Positions 17,093 to 25,897 of a DNA stretch of 37,015 bases are shown piece by piece. The stretch spans positions 1-37,015 of the forward strand of contig JAJFFW010000060.1 in NCBI GenBank assembly GCA_021776435.1, given 5' to 3'. The notes under the pieces are model-generated. The model was not told where the DNA came from and searched no databases. It saw nothing but the letters and a program-made list of their open reading frames with translations. Source of the stretch: Parvularculaceae bacterium. GTDB taxonomy: Bacteria > Pseudomonadota > Alphaproteobacteria > Caulobacterales > Parvularculaceae. The first letter of the stretch is position 1. Every line of letters begins with the position of its first letter. The position numbers and the translations under genes were made by a program.

Positions 17093-18283
17093 TCAGGCTG
17101 CCCCAACCCGCTCCTCGCCGATCCGCGCCTCAACGCCGCGCGTAACAAGACGGTTGGTCGGAAAGAGCAAAAGCGCCCTGGTACCACGTTTTTGTTGGGA
17201 GTTTACCCTGAAAACAGCCCCATGCGCCTTCGCAATAGCACTCACCAGCGGCAAACCTAGACCCAGCCCCTGAACCGGGCCACGCTGGGAAAGCTCCGAC
17301 TGGGCGAAAGAATCGAGCGCTCTTCGCAGTTTATCGCTAGGTATCCCCGGTCCATCGTCTAGAACCATCACCGCCAATTTTCCGGATTTCGTAAAGGAGC
17401 TCGCGACAACGACATTAACGCCGCGGGGACAATATTTGATGGCATTGTCAATCAGTTTGGCGATCGCGCGAGCCACCAGGGCGCGATCACAACAAATTTC
17501 GACTTCGCCGTCTCGAAGAGCCATACTTAGATTTGCCCCTGATGTGGCAATTGTTTGCTCAAGACCTTTTCTTGCAAGATTAACGATTTCGCTAATTGTT
17601 GCATCTGTTTCGTAAATCGAAATCGGCCCTGAGCGCGCATCGCACGCCAACAACATATCGGAAATTGAATCGAGGAGTCTGCGTCCCCCTTCAACTACAT
17701 AATCGGCGTATTCCTTATGAAGATTGTCATCAGTAGACGCGAATTTTTCCGATAAAATTTGCCCGAATCCAATGATCGCATTGAGTGGCGTTCTAAGCTC
17801 GTGGCTCATCAGTGACATCAAGCTGTCTTTAAACTTGCCACCGGCTTCAGCCTGATCACGAGCTAAGCGCAGGGCGTTTTCGACCGCACTCGCCCTCAAC
17901 ACAAACCGGACGGAGTGATTGAACAGCGCCCAATTGATTGGTTTCGCCAAAAATGACGTGGCGCCCGCTGCGAATGCCTCATCAACAGCGCTCTCGTGTC
18001 CACTTCCGGTAATAACAATAACCGGTGTATGTTTTAGCGCTTCTTCGCTGCGGATATAGCGGGTCAGCTCGAAACCGCTCATCACCGGCATGTCCAAATC
18101 GGATATGACCAGATCGATTCTTTCACGAGTGAGAATTTCAAGGGCCTGATCGCCATCACCAACCGAAAAGACCTGATGACCGCTTTCTTCAAGACGCGCG
18201 CGTGCCAGCTCCAGCATAATAGGGTCGTCATCGACGACGAGAATTTGTGATTTCCCTATCTGTTTTAAGGCGTTATCCGCCAC
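17093..18283 (-). CDS. Soluble REC-HisKA-HATPase histidine kinase (response-regulator-type input)
   Basis: 396 residues from a GTG preceded by GAGAGG at eight bases. The order is receiver first: REC at about 12-130 with acidic pocket D18-D20, phospho-acceptor Asp62 in ISDLDMPVMSG, and Lys114 in FLAKPIN. HisKA follows with His161 in MSHELRTPLNAIIGF, then HATPase_c with N-box IDNAIKY, G1 DDGPGIP and G2 GLGLGLP. There is no membrane segment. The N-terminal REC probably receives a phosphate or controls the kinase part. It is divergent from a complete membrane hybrid kinase 149 bp away, which makes a phosphorelay between them plausible. No DNA-binding output domain is present. Confidence 0.93.
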   Translation of the reverse strand: MADNALKQIGKSQILVVDDDPIMLELARARLEESGHQVFSVGDGDQALEILTRERIDLVISDLDMPVMSGFELTRYIRSEEALKHTPVIVITGSGHESAVDEAFAAGATSFLAKPINWALFNHSVRFVLRASAVENALRLARDQAEAGGKFKDSLMSLMSHELRTPLNAIIGFGQILSEKFASTDDNLHKEYADYVVEGGRRLLDSISDMLLACDARSGPISIYETDATISEIVNLARKGLEQTIATSGANLSMALRDGEVEICCDRALVARAIAKLIDNAIKYCPRGVNVVVASSFTKSGKLAVMVLDDGPGIPSDKLRRALDSFAQSELSQRGPVQGLGLGLPLVSAIAKAHGAVFRVNSQQKRGTRALLLFPTNRLVTRGVEARIGEERVGAA

Positions 18284-18432
18284 AGCGCTTACCTCTCCCC
18301 TTTTAAGACCTCAGTAATATTATCGCATAATCTTAAGAAAATATTTCACCAAAGCGGCGGTGCAATCAATTCTCAAGCAATTCATGCCATCTCTACACAA
18401 CAAAAACGTAGAACTTGAGCCCAGACAGAAAC

Positions 18433-21210
18433 ATGACTCAGCGAAAAACTTCTATACGCAACCGTTTAACGTCATTGGTCGTGGTTTCAGTATTTGGCGC
18501 TGTCGCTATCGTTACAGCTTCATCGATCTTACGGGAAATTGTCCATTACGGAACTGCGAAGTCTACTGAGCTTCAAACAACCGCAAGTGTTATCGCCTCG
18601 GCTATTTCAAAACATATACAAACCAATGACGCCGAAGCCGCACGCAAAGACCTGAGCATAATCGCACAATCTCCTTCCATTCAATACATGAAGGTCACCT
18701 CCCTAAATGGGGATCCTCTCGTGGAAATCGGTGAACCCAACGACAAGGTCCGCGAGGACTTTATCAAGAGGGAACGGTCTAGCGCCGCATCGCTCGCGTT
18801 TTCAATACTCTCAACAAAGATGGTCAGCACCACAACGCCAATTTTTGCTGACGGAATTAATGTCGGCTCTCTATCGATACAATCCGATGCGTCAGATCTG
18901 TCAGCTCGGTTGGGCGTTTTACTCTATGATGCATTTGTCGCCAGCATTTTCGCAGCAGGCATAGGCGTATTAATCGCCGCAAGAATGCAGCGCTCAGTAA
19001 CCAACCCGATTCGCGATCTCGTCAACGTTATGAGCATTGTACAGAAATCTGGTGAGGTTCAGGCGCGTGCAAAACGAACAAGCAATGACGAAACGGGCGC
19101 GCTGGTCGATTCGTTTAACGACATGCTTGACCAGATTCAAGAACGCGATGCACGTCTGAAAACGCACCAGCGAAACCTGAAGAAAATCGTCCATCGCCGC
19201 ACACGGGAATTGGAGAAAGCAAAGGAAACCGCAGAGACCGCCAACCTCGCCAAATCGGAATTTCTTGCCGCCATGAGCCATGAGATCCGCACTCCAATGA
19301 ATGGCATGCTCGTGATGGCGGAACTGCTGAACAACGCTCATTTGGCCCCACGCCAGAAACGTTACGCGGACGTGATTGTAAAGTCCGGCCAAAGCCTATT
19401 GGCCATTATCAATGATATCCTTGATTTTTCAAAAATTGAAGCTGGCCGTTTAAGCCTGGAAATTATCCCCATTAAGCCAGTTGAGCTGATTGACGACGTG
19501 GTGGGGTTATTTTGGGAACGCGCCACTTCGGTCGGTGTCGATCTTACGGCCTATATTGCACCAAATGTGCCGGAAGAAATCTTGGGAGATCCCGTCCGAA
19601 TTAGCCAAATTCTTTCTAATCTTGTTAACAACGCCCTCAAATTTACAACACAAGGTTATGTATCCGTCAGTGCGCGTCGGATAATGAAAGGCACCGGCGA
19701 ATGCACTATTGAGTTCTCTGTGAGTGACTCTGGCGTCGGAATACCAAAAGAAAAGCAGACGACAATTTTTGAATCCTTTTCGCAAGCCGATCAGTCGACT
19801 ACTCGCAAATTCGGAGGAACTGGACTAGGACTTGCGATCTGTCAAAAACTCGTTGAAGCGATGGAAGGCATCATCTCAGTGACGAGCGCTGAGGGAAAAG
19901 GATCACGCTTTTCATTCAGCTTTCCTTCCGCAGTTATTAAGCCCGCACGCGCAGCCCCCAAAACCAATATTGATAAACGCGCCATCATCGCCATTGGTGG
20001 CAGCGCCACACCGAAGATGCTAGCGCGTTATCTTCAAGAAGCTGGCGTCACGCCTCAAATCGTCGATAGCGAAAATGACGTTGGACCTTTTCTGGCGTAT
20101 GCGGATATTATTTTTGCATCTCCAGATTTTCTCAATACATATCATCGCAGCGCACAAGAGAATTCGGACCGGTGGATCCCCGCTCGCGTATGCGTTAGCG
20201 AGCTTGGTGATTCAGAATCCGATCGGTTGCTCGAACTCGGCGTCGCCGAGGACCTTCTGATCAAACCGTTGTCTCGACGCGAAGTCATGAACCAGCTCGG
20301 ACGCCTCTTCGACGGCCGCCTGCGCCGTCAAGGCGCGGTGGGAGACGCGGGGCGTAACGACGTCGAGTTTCCTTCTTTTGCCGGCAAACGCATTCTTGCC
20401 GCCGACGATAACGCCGTAAACCGTTTGGTCATTCAAGAATCGCTGACGCGATTAGGTGTAGAGGCGACCCTGGTTGAAGACGGGAAAGCCGCCGTCACTG
20501 AAATTATGACCGGCGCTTATGATCTTGTTCTCATGGATTGCTCAATGCCCGTTATGGACGGCTTTGAGGCGACCGGCGCCATCCGAAAGTGGGAAACGCA
20601 AGACGGTCGTGAGCGGTTGCCGATCATCGCCTTGACGGCTCATGTGGCAGGCGATGATGAGGCTTGGCGTAAAGCCGGTATGGATTGCTATGTGACTAAG
20701 CCCTTCACGCTCGCAGCTTTGGTTGATGCGCTTAGCGAATTTCTTGCTCCAAACGCATCTGCCGATCAAGGCCGATCACCTGCAAGGGCGACAACGGTCG
20801 CAAGCGACGAAGAAGACACGTCGACGCCTGCCACAACCGGAAATGAAATATTCGATACGACAGTCCTGGACAATCTGGTTCAAATGCAATCCGAAAAAAC
20901 CGATCTCGTTGTACGGGCGCTCGATCTCTTCGAAGTCCATTCAAAACCCGCTATCTTGAACCTCGCCCACGCGACGCAATCCAAGGATAACACGCAAATC
21001 GCCAAAGCGGCGCACGCGCTGAAATCTATGAGCCTGAACGTAGGCGCGCGCCTTCTCGCCCAAACCTGCCAGAAAATCGAGACGAAAGCCGCCGGTGGCG
21101 CCAACACACGTTCGCTCGCGGAACTTTTCTTAACGGCGCAAAACGAATATGAGGCCGCGTTGGCAATGATCCCCGCGATGCAGGCAAAATACACTCCGAA
21201 AGCTGCTTGA
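18433..21210 (+). CDS. Membrane hybrid sensor histidine kinase (GacS/BarA-like: HAMP-HisKA-HATPase-pseudoREC-REC-HPt)
   Basis: 925 residues from the first ATG; an upstream TTG at 18415 is less likely, and neither has a strong Shine-Dalgarno. TM1 (about 10-34) and TM2 (about 163-184) flank a periplasmic sensor of about 130 residues. HAMP (185-240) and a coiled coil lead to HisKA with His283 ([13 protein letters not shown]). HATPase_c has [17 protein letters not shown] and [10 protein letters not shown] first REC-like domain (about 510-620) lacks the phospho-acceptor Asp (IIFASPDF) but keeps an LLIKPLS end. A normal REC (about 650-775) has Asp702 in [13 protein letters not shown] and Lys756. 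A C-terminal HPt carries His861 in [14 protein letters not shown]. This is a full four-step phosphorelay in one protein; the signal is unknown. Confidence 0.95.
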   Translation: MTQRKTSIRNRLTSLVVVSVFGAVAIVTASSILREIVHYGTAKSTELQTTASVIASAISKHIQTNDAEAARKDLSIIAQSPSIQYMKVTSLNGDPLVEIGEPNDKVREDFIKRERSSAASLAFSILSTKMVSTTTPIFADGINVGSLSIQSDASDLSARLGVLLYDAFVASIFAAGIGVLIAARMQRSVTNPIRDLVNVMSIVQKSGEVQARAKRTSNDETGALVDSFNDMLDQIQERDARLKTHQRNLKKIVHRRTRELEKAKETAETANLAKSEFLAAMSHEIRTPMNGMLVMAELLNNAHLAPRQKRYADVIVKSGQSLLAIINDILDFSKIEAGRLSLEIIPIKPVELIDDVVGLFWERATSVGVDLTAYIAPNVPEEILGDPVRISQILSNLVNNALKFTTQGYVSVSARRIMKGTGECTIEFSVSDSGVGIPKEKQTTIFESFSQADQSTTRKFGGTGLGLAICQKLVEAMEGIISVTSAEGKGSRFSFSFPSAVIKPARAAPKTNIDKRAIIAIGGSATPKMLARYLQEAGVTPQIVDSENDVGPFLAYADIIFASPDFLNTYHRSAQENSDRWIPARVCVSELGDSESDRLLELGVAEDLLIKPLSRREVMNQLGRLFDGRLRRQGAVGDAGRNDVEFPSFAGKRILAADDNAVNRLVIQESLTRLGVEATLVEDGKAAVTEIMTGAYDLVLMDCSMPVMDGFEATGAIRKWETQDGRERLPIIALTAHVAGDDEAWRKAGMDCYVTKPFTLAALVDALSEFLAPNASADQGRSPARATTVASDEEDTSTPATTGNEIFDTTVLDNLVQMQSEKTDLVVRALDLFEVHSKPAILNLAHATQSKDNTQIAKAAHALKSMSLNVGARLLAQTCQKIETKAAGGANTRSLAELFLTAQNEYEAALAMIPAMQAKYTPKAA

Positions 21211-21288
21211 TACAGCACGCAATGACATGACCGCCTTTACCTACCGGATAAACCGCACAGCGATGACTGCGTGCACTGACGGCGGAAT

Positions 21289-21945
21289 TTAATGTACGCG
21301 GATCGACACACGAGCGCACCCGATGATCAGCGCGGCGTCGCGCATATAGACCGTTTCATGATCGGGATCACTCGAGCAGGGCTCCAATCGCGATGGCGAT
21401 TCCTTCCATCTGCGCAAGATCGGGATAGCCCCCACTGCAGCCAAACAATATCCACCATCAAGCGGCCGACGGTCCCCATAATCGATGACCACTAACGTAT
21501 TTTTTGGGAATACCAGATCGACTGCATTGTCAGTCACAAAAATTGCAAACAATTTCGAAGACCCGAAGGTTACCGAAATATAGTCTTCCGCCGTCGCGTG
21601 CGGATCGGCATCCACATCACTGAGCAATCGGGCCGCATCATGTAACCCAATGACCGGCACATGCTGAACCGGTCGGCGCAGATAAGCTGCGGCCGGTTGC
21701 TTGTCTCGCTCGACTTCAGACCGTGCGCCCTCCGCCAGCCATTCTGCGGAGACGCCAAGCGCCTCCGCCAGCTTGGCCATCATCAGTCGGCGCGGATCAT
21801 GGATACCGCTTTCCCAATTGGCGATCGCAGGCTGGCTGACGCCAACACGTAATGCGAGATTGGCCTGATTGAGATTGAGTGACTTTCGCGTACTGCGAAT
21901 GCGCTCCCCGATTGAGTATGGTTTTTCCACAGTTTCCGAACGCAT
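21289..21945 (-). CDS. XRE-family repressor with degenerate S24/LexA-like C-terminal domain
   Basis: 218 residues from the ATG; in-frame GTG (21954) and TTG (22002) are alternatives. An N-terminal lambda-repressor-type helix-turn-helix (about 13-70; NQANLALRVGVSQPAIANWESG contains helices 2-3) is followed by a linker and an S24-like domain (about 95-215). Aligned by eye with lambda CI, VEGNSM becomes VTDNAV and FTFKK becomes PILRR, so the catalytic Ser is Ala141 and the Lys is Arg178/179. The protein should therefore not self-cleave in a RecA/SOS manner; the domain may instead dimerise or bind a ligand. A perfect dyad 24 bp upstream of the start suggests autoregulation. No phage genes are nearby. 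Confidence 0.88.
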   Translation of the reverse strand: MRSETVEKPYSIGERIRSTRKSLNLNQANLALRVGVSQPAIANWESGIHDPRRLMMAKLAEALGVSAEWLAEGARSEVERDKQPAAAYLRRPVQHVPVIGLHDAARLLSDVDADPHATAEDYISVTFGSSKLFAIFVTDNAVDLVFPKNTLVVIDYGDRRPLDGGYCLAAVGAIPILRRWKESPSRLEPCSSDPDHETVYMRDAALIIGCARVSIRVH

Positions 21946-21968
21946 CAGGGTCACGACCTCGCCCACAA

Positions 21969-21989
21969 AATATAAGCATAACTTATATT
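21969..21989. promoter_or_regulatory. Perfect 8-bp-arm dyad upstream of the XRE repressor, candidate operator
   Basis: The arms AATATAAG (21969-21976) and CTTATATT (21982-21989) are exact reverse complements around CATAA. The 21-bp site lies 24 bp before the repressor ATG, where a bound repressor would overlap the promoter or early transcript. Size and symmetry suit an XRE dimer. Confidence 0.6.
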
Positions 21990-22090
21990 CACTATCCGTC
22001 AAAGTCGTTTCTATTTCGATATATCGCCCTTGCCCAGCATTTTATGCCATTCCGAGTAAACTAGACGGTATATAATTTTAATGGAGCCCC

Positions 22091-22117
22091 TTGAAAAACA
22101 TCAGACGGCCTTATAAT
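22091..22117 (+). promoter_or_regulatory. Putative sigma-70-type promoter for the 67-residue protein
   Basis: TTGAAA (22091-22096) and a perfect TATAAT (22112-22117) are separated by 15 bp, shorter than the ideal 17. The -10 ends 47 bp before the ATG at 22165. Confidence 0.4.
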
Positions 22118-22164
22118 ATCAATCATTATCAGGTTGCATCCGTTGCTATTCCTTGAGGTGATTT

Positions 22165-22368
22165 ATGTCCGAATTCTGCTCCCGTGACGGGGCGTCACAT
22201 CTCGCTGTGAAAATCCAGGACTTCTGGCGAAAGCGCGGTTTTGATGTCTCGGTTGAAATGCGCAGCGAGGGCTTTGTTTCAACCATGCGCTCAGCAAGGA
22301 CGGATGTCCGGAGCGACATGATCAACGGAATGCCGCGTCGCATCATGGTTGAGGCCGTGGCCAGTTAG
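22165..22368 (+). CDS. Small protein of unknown function (67 residues)
   Basis: The ATG has a good TTGAGGTG seven or so bases upstream and a promoter-like TTGAAA/TATAAT pair before it. The protein is soluble, with no signal peptide or membrane segment. It begins with SEFCSRDGASHLAVKIQDFWRKRG over two helices, then a beta-like FDVSVEMR, and ends in a basic, Arg-rich part (MRSARTDVRSDMINGMPRR). The charged, ordered look and the strong ribosome-binding site favour a real gene. I do not recognise a characterised family. It is transcribed away from the XRE repressor and converges on gph with 22 bp between stops. It might be a regulatory target of the XRE protein; this is inference. Confidence 0.75.
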   Translation: MSEFCSRDGASHLAVKIQDFWRKRGFDVSVEMRSEGFVSTMRSARTDVRSDMINGMPRRIMVEAVAS

Positions 22369-22390
22369 AGAGAGCCGCGTAGAGAACCGT

Positions 22391-23068
22391 TCACTTGCCA
22401 ACCGCACGATGAACCAGCTCAGGCAAAACTCGATAATCATCAAATAGCGCAAATGCATCGGTGGCCGTTTCGAACGGGCCATAGCCGAGAGTCGCGACCA
22501 GACAGGGAATACTCACAGCAGCAGCGGCGGCAATATCGGTGTCGCTGTCCCCCACAAAAACACCGCGCGCCATGCCTGTCTTCTCTAAACACAATCGGAC
22601 CGGCGCCGGATCCGGCTTTGGCGCGCTGGCCGTGTCTGCACCCACAACAACGCTGGTCAACGATTGCAGCGACAATGCCTCTAGCAAGCGTTTTGCCAGT
22701 CTTTCTCTCTTGTTGGTGCAGATAGCGATTGCGGCGCCTGCATCGCGGAGGGTCTCAATTGCCTGAAGCGCATGAGGAAATGGCCGGGAGCGAACAGCAA
22801 TATTCGCCTCGTAATGCTCCAGAAATTGCAACAAATGATCATCCATTTCAGCGGGCGCTGGGGCCATGCCGGACATTTGTTCGAATCCATGCTCCAGCAT
22901 CTTGCGCGCGCCGCGCCCGACCAAATGCCGAACGCTGTCCGGGGCCAGAGAGTGAAAGCCATTGTGAATCAGGACATGGTTCAACGAAGCCGCGAGATCA
23001 TCAGCAGTATCGATCAACGTTCCGTCCAGATCGAAGATGACGGCCGTATCCTTCAGTGCTTTCGGCAT
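22391..23068 (-). CDS. gph: HAD-superfamily phosphoglycolate phosphatase
   Basis: 225 residues, normal for Gph. A cytoplasmic phosphatase that removes phosphate from 2-phosphoglycolate formed in DNA repair or by oxygenation reactions. HAD motif I is DLDGTLID (nucleophile Asp13, acid/base Asp15), motif II is the Thr in AICTNKRERLAKRLLE, the Lys of motif III is in SAPKPDPAP, and motif IV is VGDSDTDIAAA. The helical cap lies between motifs I and II (about 20-85). The ATG has GGAG at a good distance. It is divergent from glmU across 129 bp. Gph members are hard to separate from other HAD phosphatases by sequence, so the substrate is likely but not certain. Confidence 0.88.
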   Translation of the reverse strand: MPKALKDTAVIFDLDGTLIDTADDLAASLNHVLIHNGFHSLAPDSVRHLVGRGARKMLEHGFEQMSGMAPAPAEMDDHLLQFLEHYEANIAVRSRPFPHALQAIETLRDAGAAIAICTNKRERLAKRLLEALSLQSLTSVVVGADTASAPKPDPAPVRLCLEKTGMARGVFVGDSDTDIAAAAAVSIPCLVATLGYGPFETATDAFALFDDYRVLPELVHRAVGK

Positions 23069-23197
23069 TTACATCTCCGTAAGCGGCGATCAAAACAATC
23101 CCGCAGGGCATGGGACGCGAATCGCGCCAAGGCCTTTATGTGTGCGCCGTAAGTATAAGGCGCGCGCCGACATGTGAAGAGCGACTGGCGAGGAGAT

Positions 23198-24568
23198 ATG
23201 AAGAAAACAGCGATCGCAGCCATTGTGCTCGCCGCCGGTCAGGGGGTGCGGATGAGATCGGCCCTGCCCAAAGTGCTCCATCCGGTCGGTGGGCGCTCGA
23301 TGCTGGCGCATGCGATCGACGCCGTCAGCGCGCTCTCCCCGCAAAAGCTCGTCGTTGTCGTCAGCGATCAAGGGCAAGAAATCGGCGATACCGCAAAAGC
23401 GCTGAAAGCGAACGCAGAAATTGCCGTACAATCACCACCGCGAGGGACAGCAGACGCCGTGGCGAAAGCCATGCCGCTGATCGAGGGTTTCGAGGGCACT
23501 GCGCTGGTTATCTACGCCGACACGCCGCTGATCGAGCCGGAAACACTGATGGCTTTGCGCGATACATTGGCGACCGGGGCGAGTGCGGCGGTATTGGGGT
23601 TTCGCTCAACAAACCCAGGCGGATATGGACGCCTGAAACTCGATGGGCACGGGGCGCTGACGGCTATCATCGAAGCGAAAGACGCTTCTCGCGAAGAATT
23701 GCAGATCGATCTTTGTAATTCTGGCGTGATGGCGATCGAAGTCGACTTTTTACGTCAGGCCCTGCCGCAGATCGACGCGAATAATGCAAAGGGCGAATAT
23801 TATCTCACCGACATCATTGCTCTGGCTGTTCAGGCAGGGCGGACCTGCGCCGTCATCGAGAGAGATGAAGAAGAAGTGCTCGGCGTCAACTCACGCAGTG
23901 AACTGGCTCTGGCGGAAGCGATTTTCCAAAATCGGATGCGGCGCAAAGCCATGGCTGCAGGCGTCACACTCCTTGATCCGTCAACGGTGTATTTTTCGTT
24001 CGACACCGAGATTGGCGAAGACGTAACCATCGGACAGCATGTCGTATTGAATCCCGGCGTCAAAATTGCCAGCGGAACCGAGATACGGGCGTTTTCTCAC
24101 ATTGAAGGCGCCACCATCGGTTCAAACGCGATCGTCGGACCCTTTGCACGTCTGCGTCCGGGAACTGATATTGCCCCCGATGCGAGAGTCGGCAATTTTG
24201 TTGAGATAAAAAAGGCGGTCATCGGCGAAGGCGCGAAAATCAATCATCTCACCTATATCGGCGATGCCCAAATCGGCGCCCGCGCCAATATCGGCGCCGG
24301 AACAATCACTTGCAATTATGATGGCTTCAACAAACATACGACCGTGATCGGTGATGATGCTTTTATAGGATCGAACACCGCACTGGTCGCGCCAGTCACG
24401 GTGGCGCGCGGCGCTTATATTGGATCCGGCTCTGTCATCACGAAAAACGTCGATGAAGACGCACTAGCGGTGGCGCGTAGCAGACAATCTCTTATCAAGG
24501 GCTGGGCTGTGCGTTTTCGCCAATCCAATAAAGCCAACCAGACAAACAAAACCAAGAAATCCACCTGA
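23198..24568 (+). CDS. glmU: Bifunctional UDP-N-acetylglucosamine diphosphorylase / glucosamine-1-phosphate N-acetyltransferase
   Basis: 456 residues from the ATG at 23198, giving MKKTAIAAIVLAAGQG as expected; an in-frame GTG at 23174 is less likely. A GAGGAG sits very close to the ATG. The N-terminal pyrophosphorylase domain (about 1-230) has LAAGQGVRMRSALPKVLHP with Lys25, and the sugar-binding YADTPLI. The C-terminal left-handed beta-helix acetyltransferase has hexapeptide repeats (from about 250) and GAGTITCNYDGFNKH with the catalytic His. The enzyme makes UDP-GlcNAc for peptidoglycan and LPS. It starts a same-strand run with rpiA (10-bp gap), an unknown gene and gor. Confidence 0.96.
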   Translation: MKKTAIAAIVLAAGQGVRMRSALPKVLHPVGGRSMLAHAIDAVSALSPQKLVVVVSDQGQEIGDTAKALKANAEIAVQSPPRGTADAVAKAMPLIEGFEGTALVIYADTPLIEPETLMALRDTLATGASAAVLGFRSTNPGGYGRLKLDGHGALTAIIEAKDASREELQIDLCNSGVMAIEVDFLRQALPQIDANNAKGEYYLTDIIALAVQAGRTCAVIERDEEEVLGVNSRSELALAEAIFQNRMRRKAMAAGVTLLDPSTVYFSFDTEIGEDVTIGQHVVLNPGVKIASGTEIRAFSHIEGATIGSNAIVGPFARLRPGTDIAPDARVGNFVEIKKAVIGEGAKINHLTYIGDAQIGARANIGAGTITCNYDGFNKHTTVIGDDAFIGSNTALVAPVTVARGAYIGSGSVITKNVDEDALAVARSRQSLIKGWAVRFRQSNKANQTNKTKKST

Positions 24569-24578
24569 CAGGAAGACA

Positions 24579-25274
24579 ATGAGTGCTGACGAAAACAAAC
24601 GCCGCGCCGCAGCCGAAGCCGTAAAGCTGGTCGATCCGGAAATGACCCTCGGTCTGGGCACTGGCTCAACGGCGGCGCATTTCATCGACCTTCTCGGCGA
24701 ACGCGTACGCGACGGCTTGTATGTTCGCGGGATTCCGACTTCGCGCGAGACCGCTCAACGCGCCCTCAAAGCGGGGATCCCCCTCATCGAACCTGATGAA
24801 ACGACCATTATTGACCTCGCTGTGGACGGAACCGATGAAGCTGACGGTCACCTCAACCTTATCAAGGGCGGCGGCGGCGCCTTGTTGCGCGAAAAGATTA
24901 TCGCCTCATCTGCAAAGCGCTTCGTGGTGATCGCCGATGAAAGCAAGCGCGTGGATACCTTAGGGGCATTCCCGTTGCCTGTCGAAATCGACACTTTCAG
25001 CTGGGCGCTTTCAGTGCAGCGATTGCGAAGCGCCCTTGCTGATCTCGGATATCCGAATGCGCCAGTCACACTACGCCCTTCTGATGATGGCGTGTTTATG
25101 AGCGATGGCGGTCACTTTATTGTCGATTGCCAACTTGGCCGAATTGCCAACGCCGCAGCCTTAGACACCGCCCTTCAGGCGATTCCTGGCATCGTGGAAA
25201 CCGGACTTTTTGTCGGCGTGGTTGAGCGTATCATCTTCGCAGGCGCGTCCGGCATCGACACCATTACAAGATGA
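24579..25274 (+). CDS. rpiA: Ribose-5-phosphate isomerase A
   Basis: 231 residues, with AGGAAG seven bases before the ATG. It interconverts ribose 5-phosphate and ribulose 5-phosphate in the pentose phosphate pathway. Family signatures are all present: the phosphate-binding GLGTGSTAAHF (25-35), DGTDEAD (83-89), KGGGGALLREKI (96-107, with the catalytic Glu105) and the ADESK Lys. It is 10 bp downstream of glmU and almost certainly on the same transcript. The link between the two is sugar-phosphate supply rather than a shared pathway step. Confidence 0.96.
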   Translation: MSADENKRRAAAEAVKLVDPEMTLGLGTGSTAAHFIDLLGERVRDGLYVRGIPTSRETAQRALKAGIPLIEPDETTIIDLAVDGTDEADGHLNLIKGGGGALLREKIIASSAKRFVVIADESKRVDTLGAFPLPVEIDTFSWALSVQRLRSALADLGYPNAPVTLRPSDDGVFMSDGGHFIVDCQLGRIANAAALDTALQAIPGIVETGLFVGVVERIIFAGASGIDTITR

Positions 25275-25348
25275 CTGCTGACCGACTTGGCGGCTCTTGA
25301 TCAACCGAGCTACTATGCGCCCCATACTCGCAACAATCGGATAACGCC

Positions 25349-25861
25349 ATGACAGCAACGAAATACGAAGTGCTTCAAAACGCAATCCGTAATTACGGCG
25401 CCGCTGCTTTTGAGAACCTGTTACGATGCAAAGCGATCGGTGAAGCGATCATTTCAGAATTCCATGAATATCTTGGCTGTGACAGGGCCTGCGTTGGTGG
25501 AGTCCCGGCAGAAGGTCCCTTCGACCCACGTCGCGATTATGGTGATGAGGCGTTTAGTTTTAACGGCCGTGAGGTCATCATTCTCGAGCCAGTGCGTTTC
25601 GGCGTGTCATTAATCGTGCAAAATGCAGAAGACGCCGGCGCATTGTGGCTTCGAACTGTCGTTTCTGTTGAGATAACAGGCGACACATTCGACGTCTTTG
25701 TCGCTTCTCAACCTATAATCCGTATACCTCTGGTTTTTAACGGTCAATTACATCCAGTATATGAGGCCATTCACCGCGAATTTCTCAATACGTTCGAAAT
25801 AGAAGTCATGGAATTCAACGATGCCCGGTTCAAGACAGGCATTGGCTTTTTACCCAGATAG
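25349..25861 (+). CDS. Protein of unknown function between rpiA and gor
   Basis: 170 residues, ATG start with only a weak GGAT upstream. There is no signal peptide or membrane helix. The N-terminal 45 residues look helical (NAIRNYGAAAFENLLRCKAIGEAIISEFHEYLG); the rest alternates beta-strands and loops (REVIILEPVRFGVSLIVQ, WLRTVVSVEITGDTFDVFVAS, IIRIPLVFNG), ending in a helix that precedes EIEVMEFND. This suggests a compact cytoplasmic alpha/beta domain. I do not recognise the family. Its place between rpiA (74-bp gap) and gor (36-bp gap) makes co-transcription likely, but gives no clear function. Confidence 0.8.
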   Translation: MTATKYEVLQNAIRNYGAAAFENLLRCKAIGEAIISEFHEYLGCDRACVGGVPAEGPFDPRRDYGDEAFSFNGREVIILEPVRFGVSLIVQNAEDAGALWLRTVVSVEITGDTFDVFVASQPIIRIPLVFNGQLHPVYEAIHREFLNTFEIEVMEFNDARFKTGIGFLPR

Positions 25862-25897
25862 ATCCTTTCCCAACGAAAACAAAAACGCAGGTTTACT

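Noticed and set aside
21211-21288. GCACGCA ... TGCGTGC inverted repeat after the hybrid kinase, considered as a terminator
   Set aside because: The 7-bp arms are 46 bases apart and there is no T-run, so a terminator is not supported.
21289-21945. Prophage repressor as a sign of an integrated phage
   Set aside because: Neighbours are housekeeping or signalling genes; no integrase, structural gene or attachment repeat was seen.
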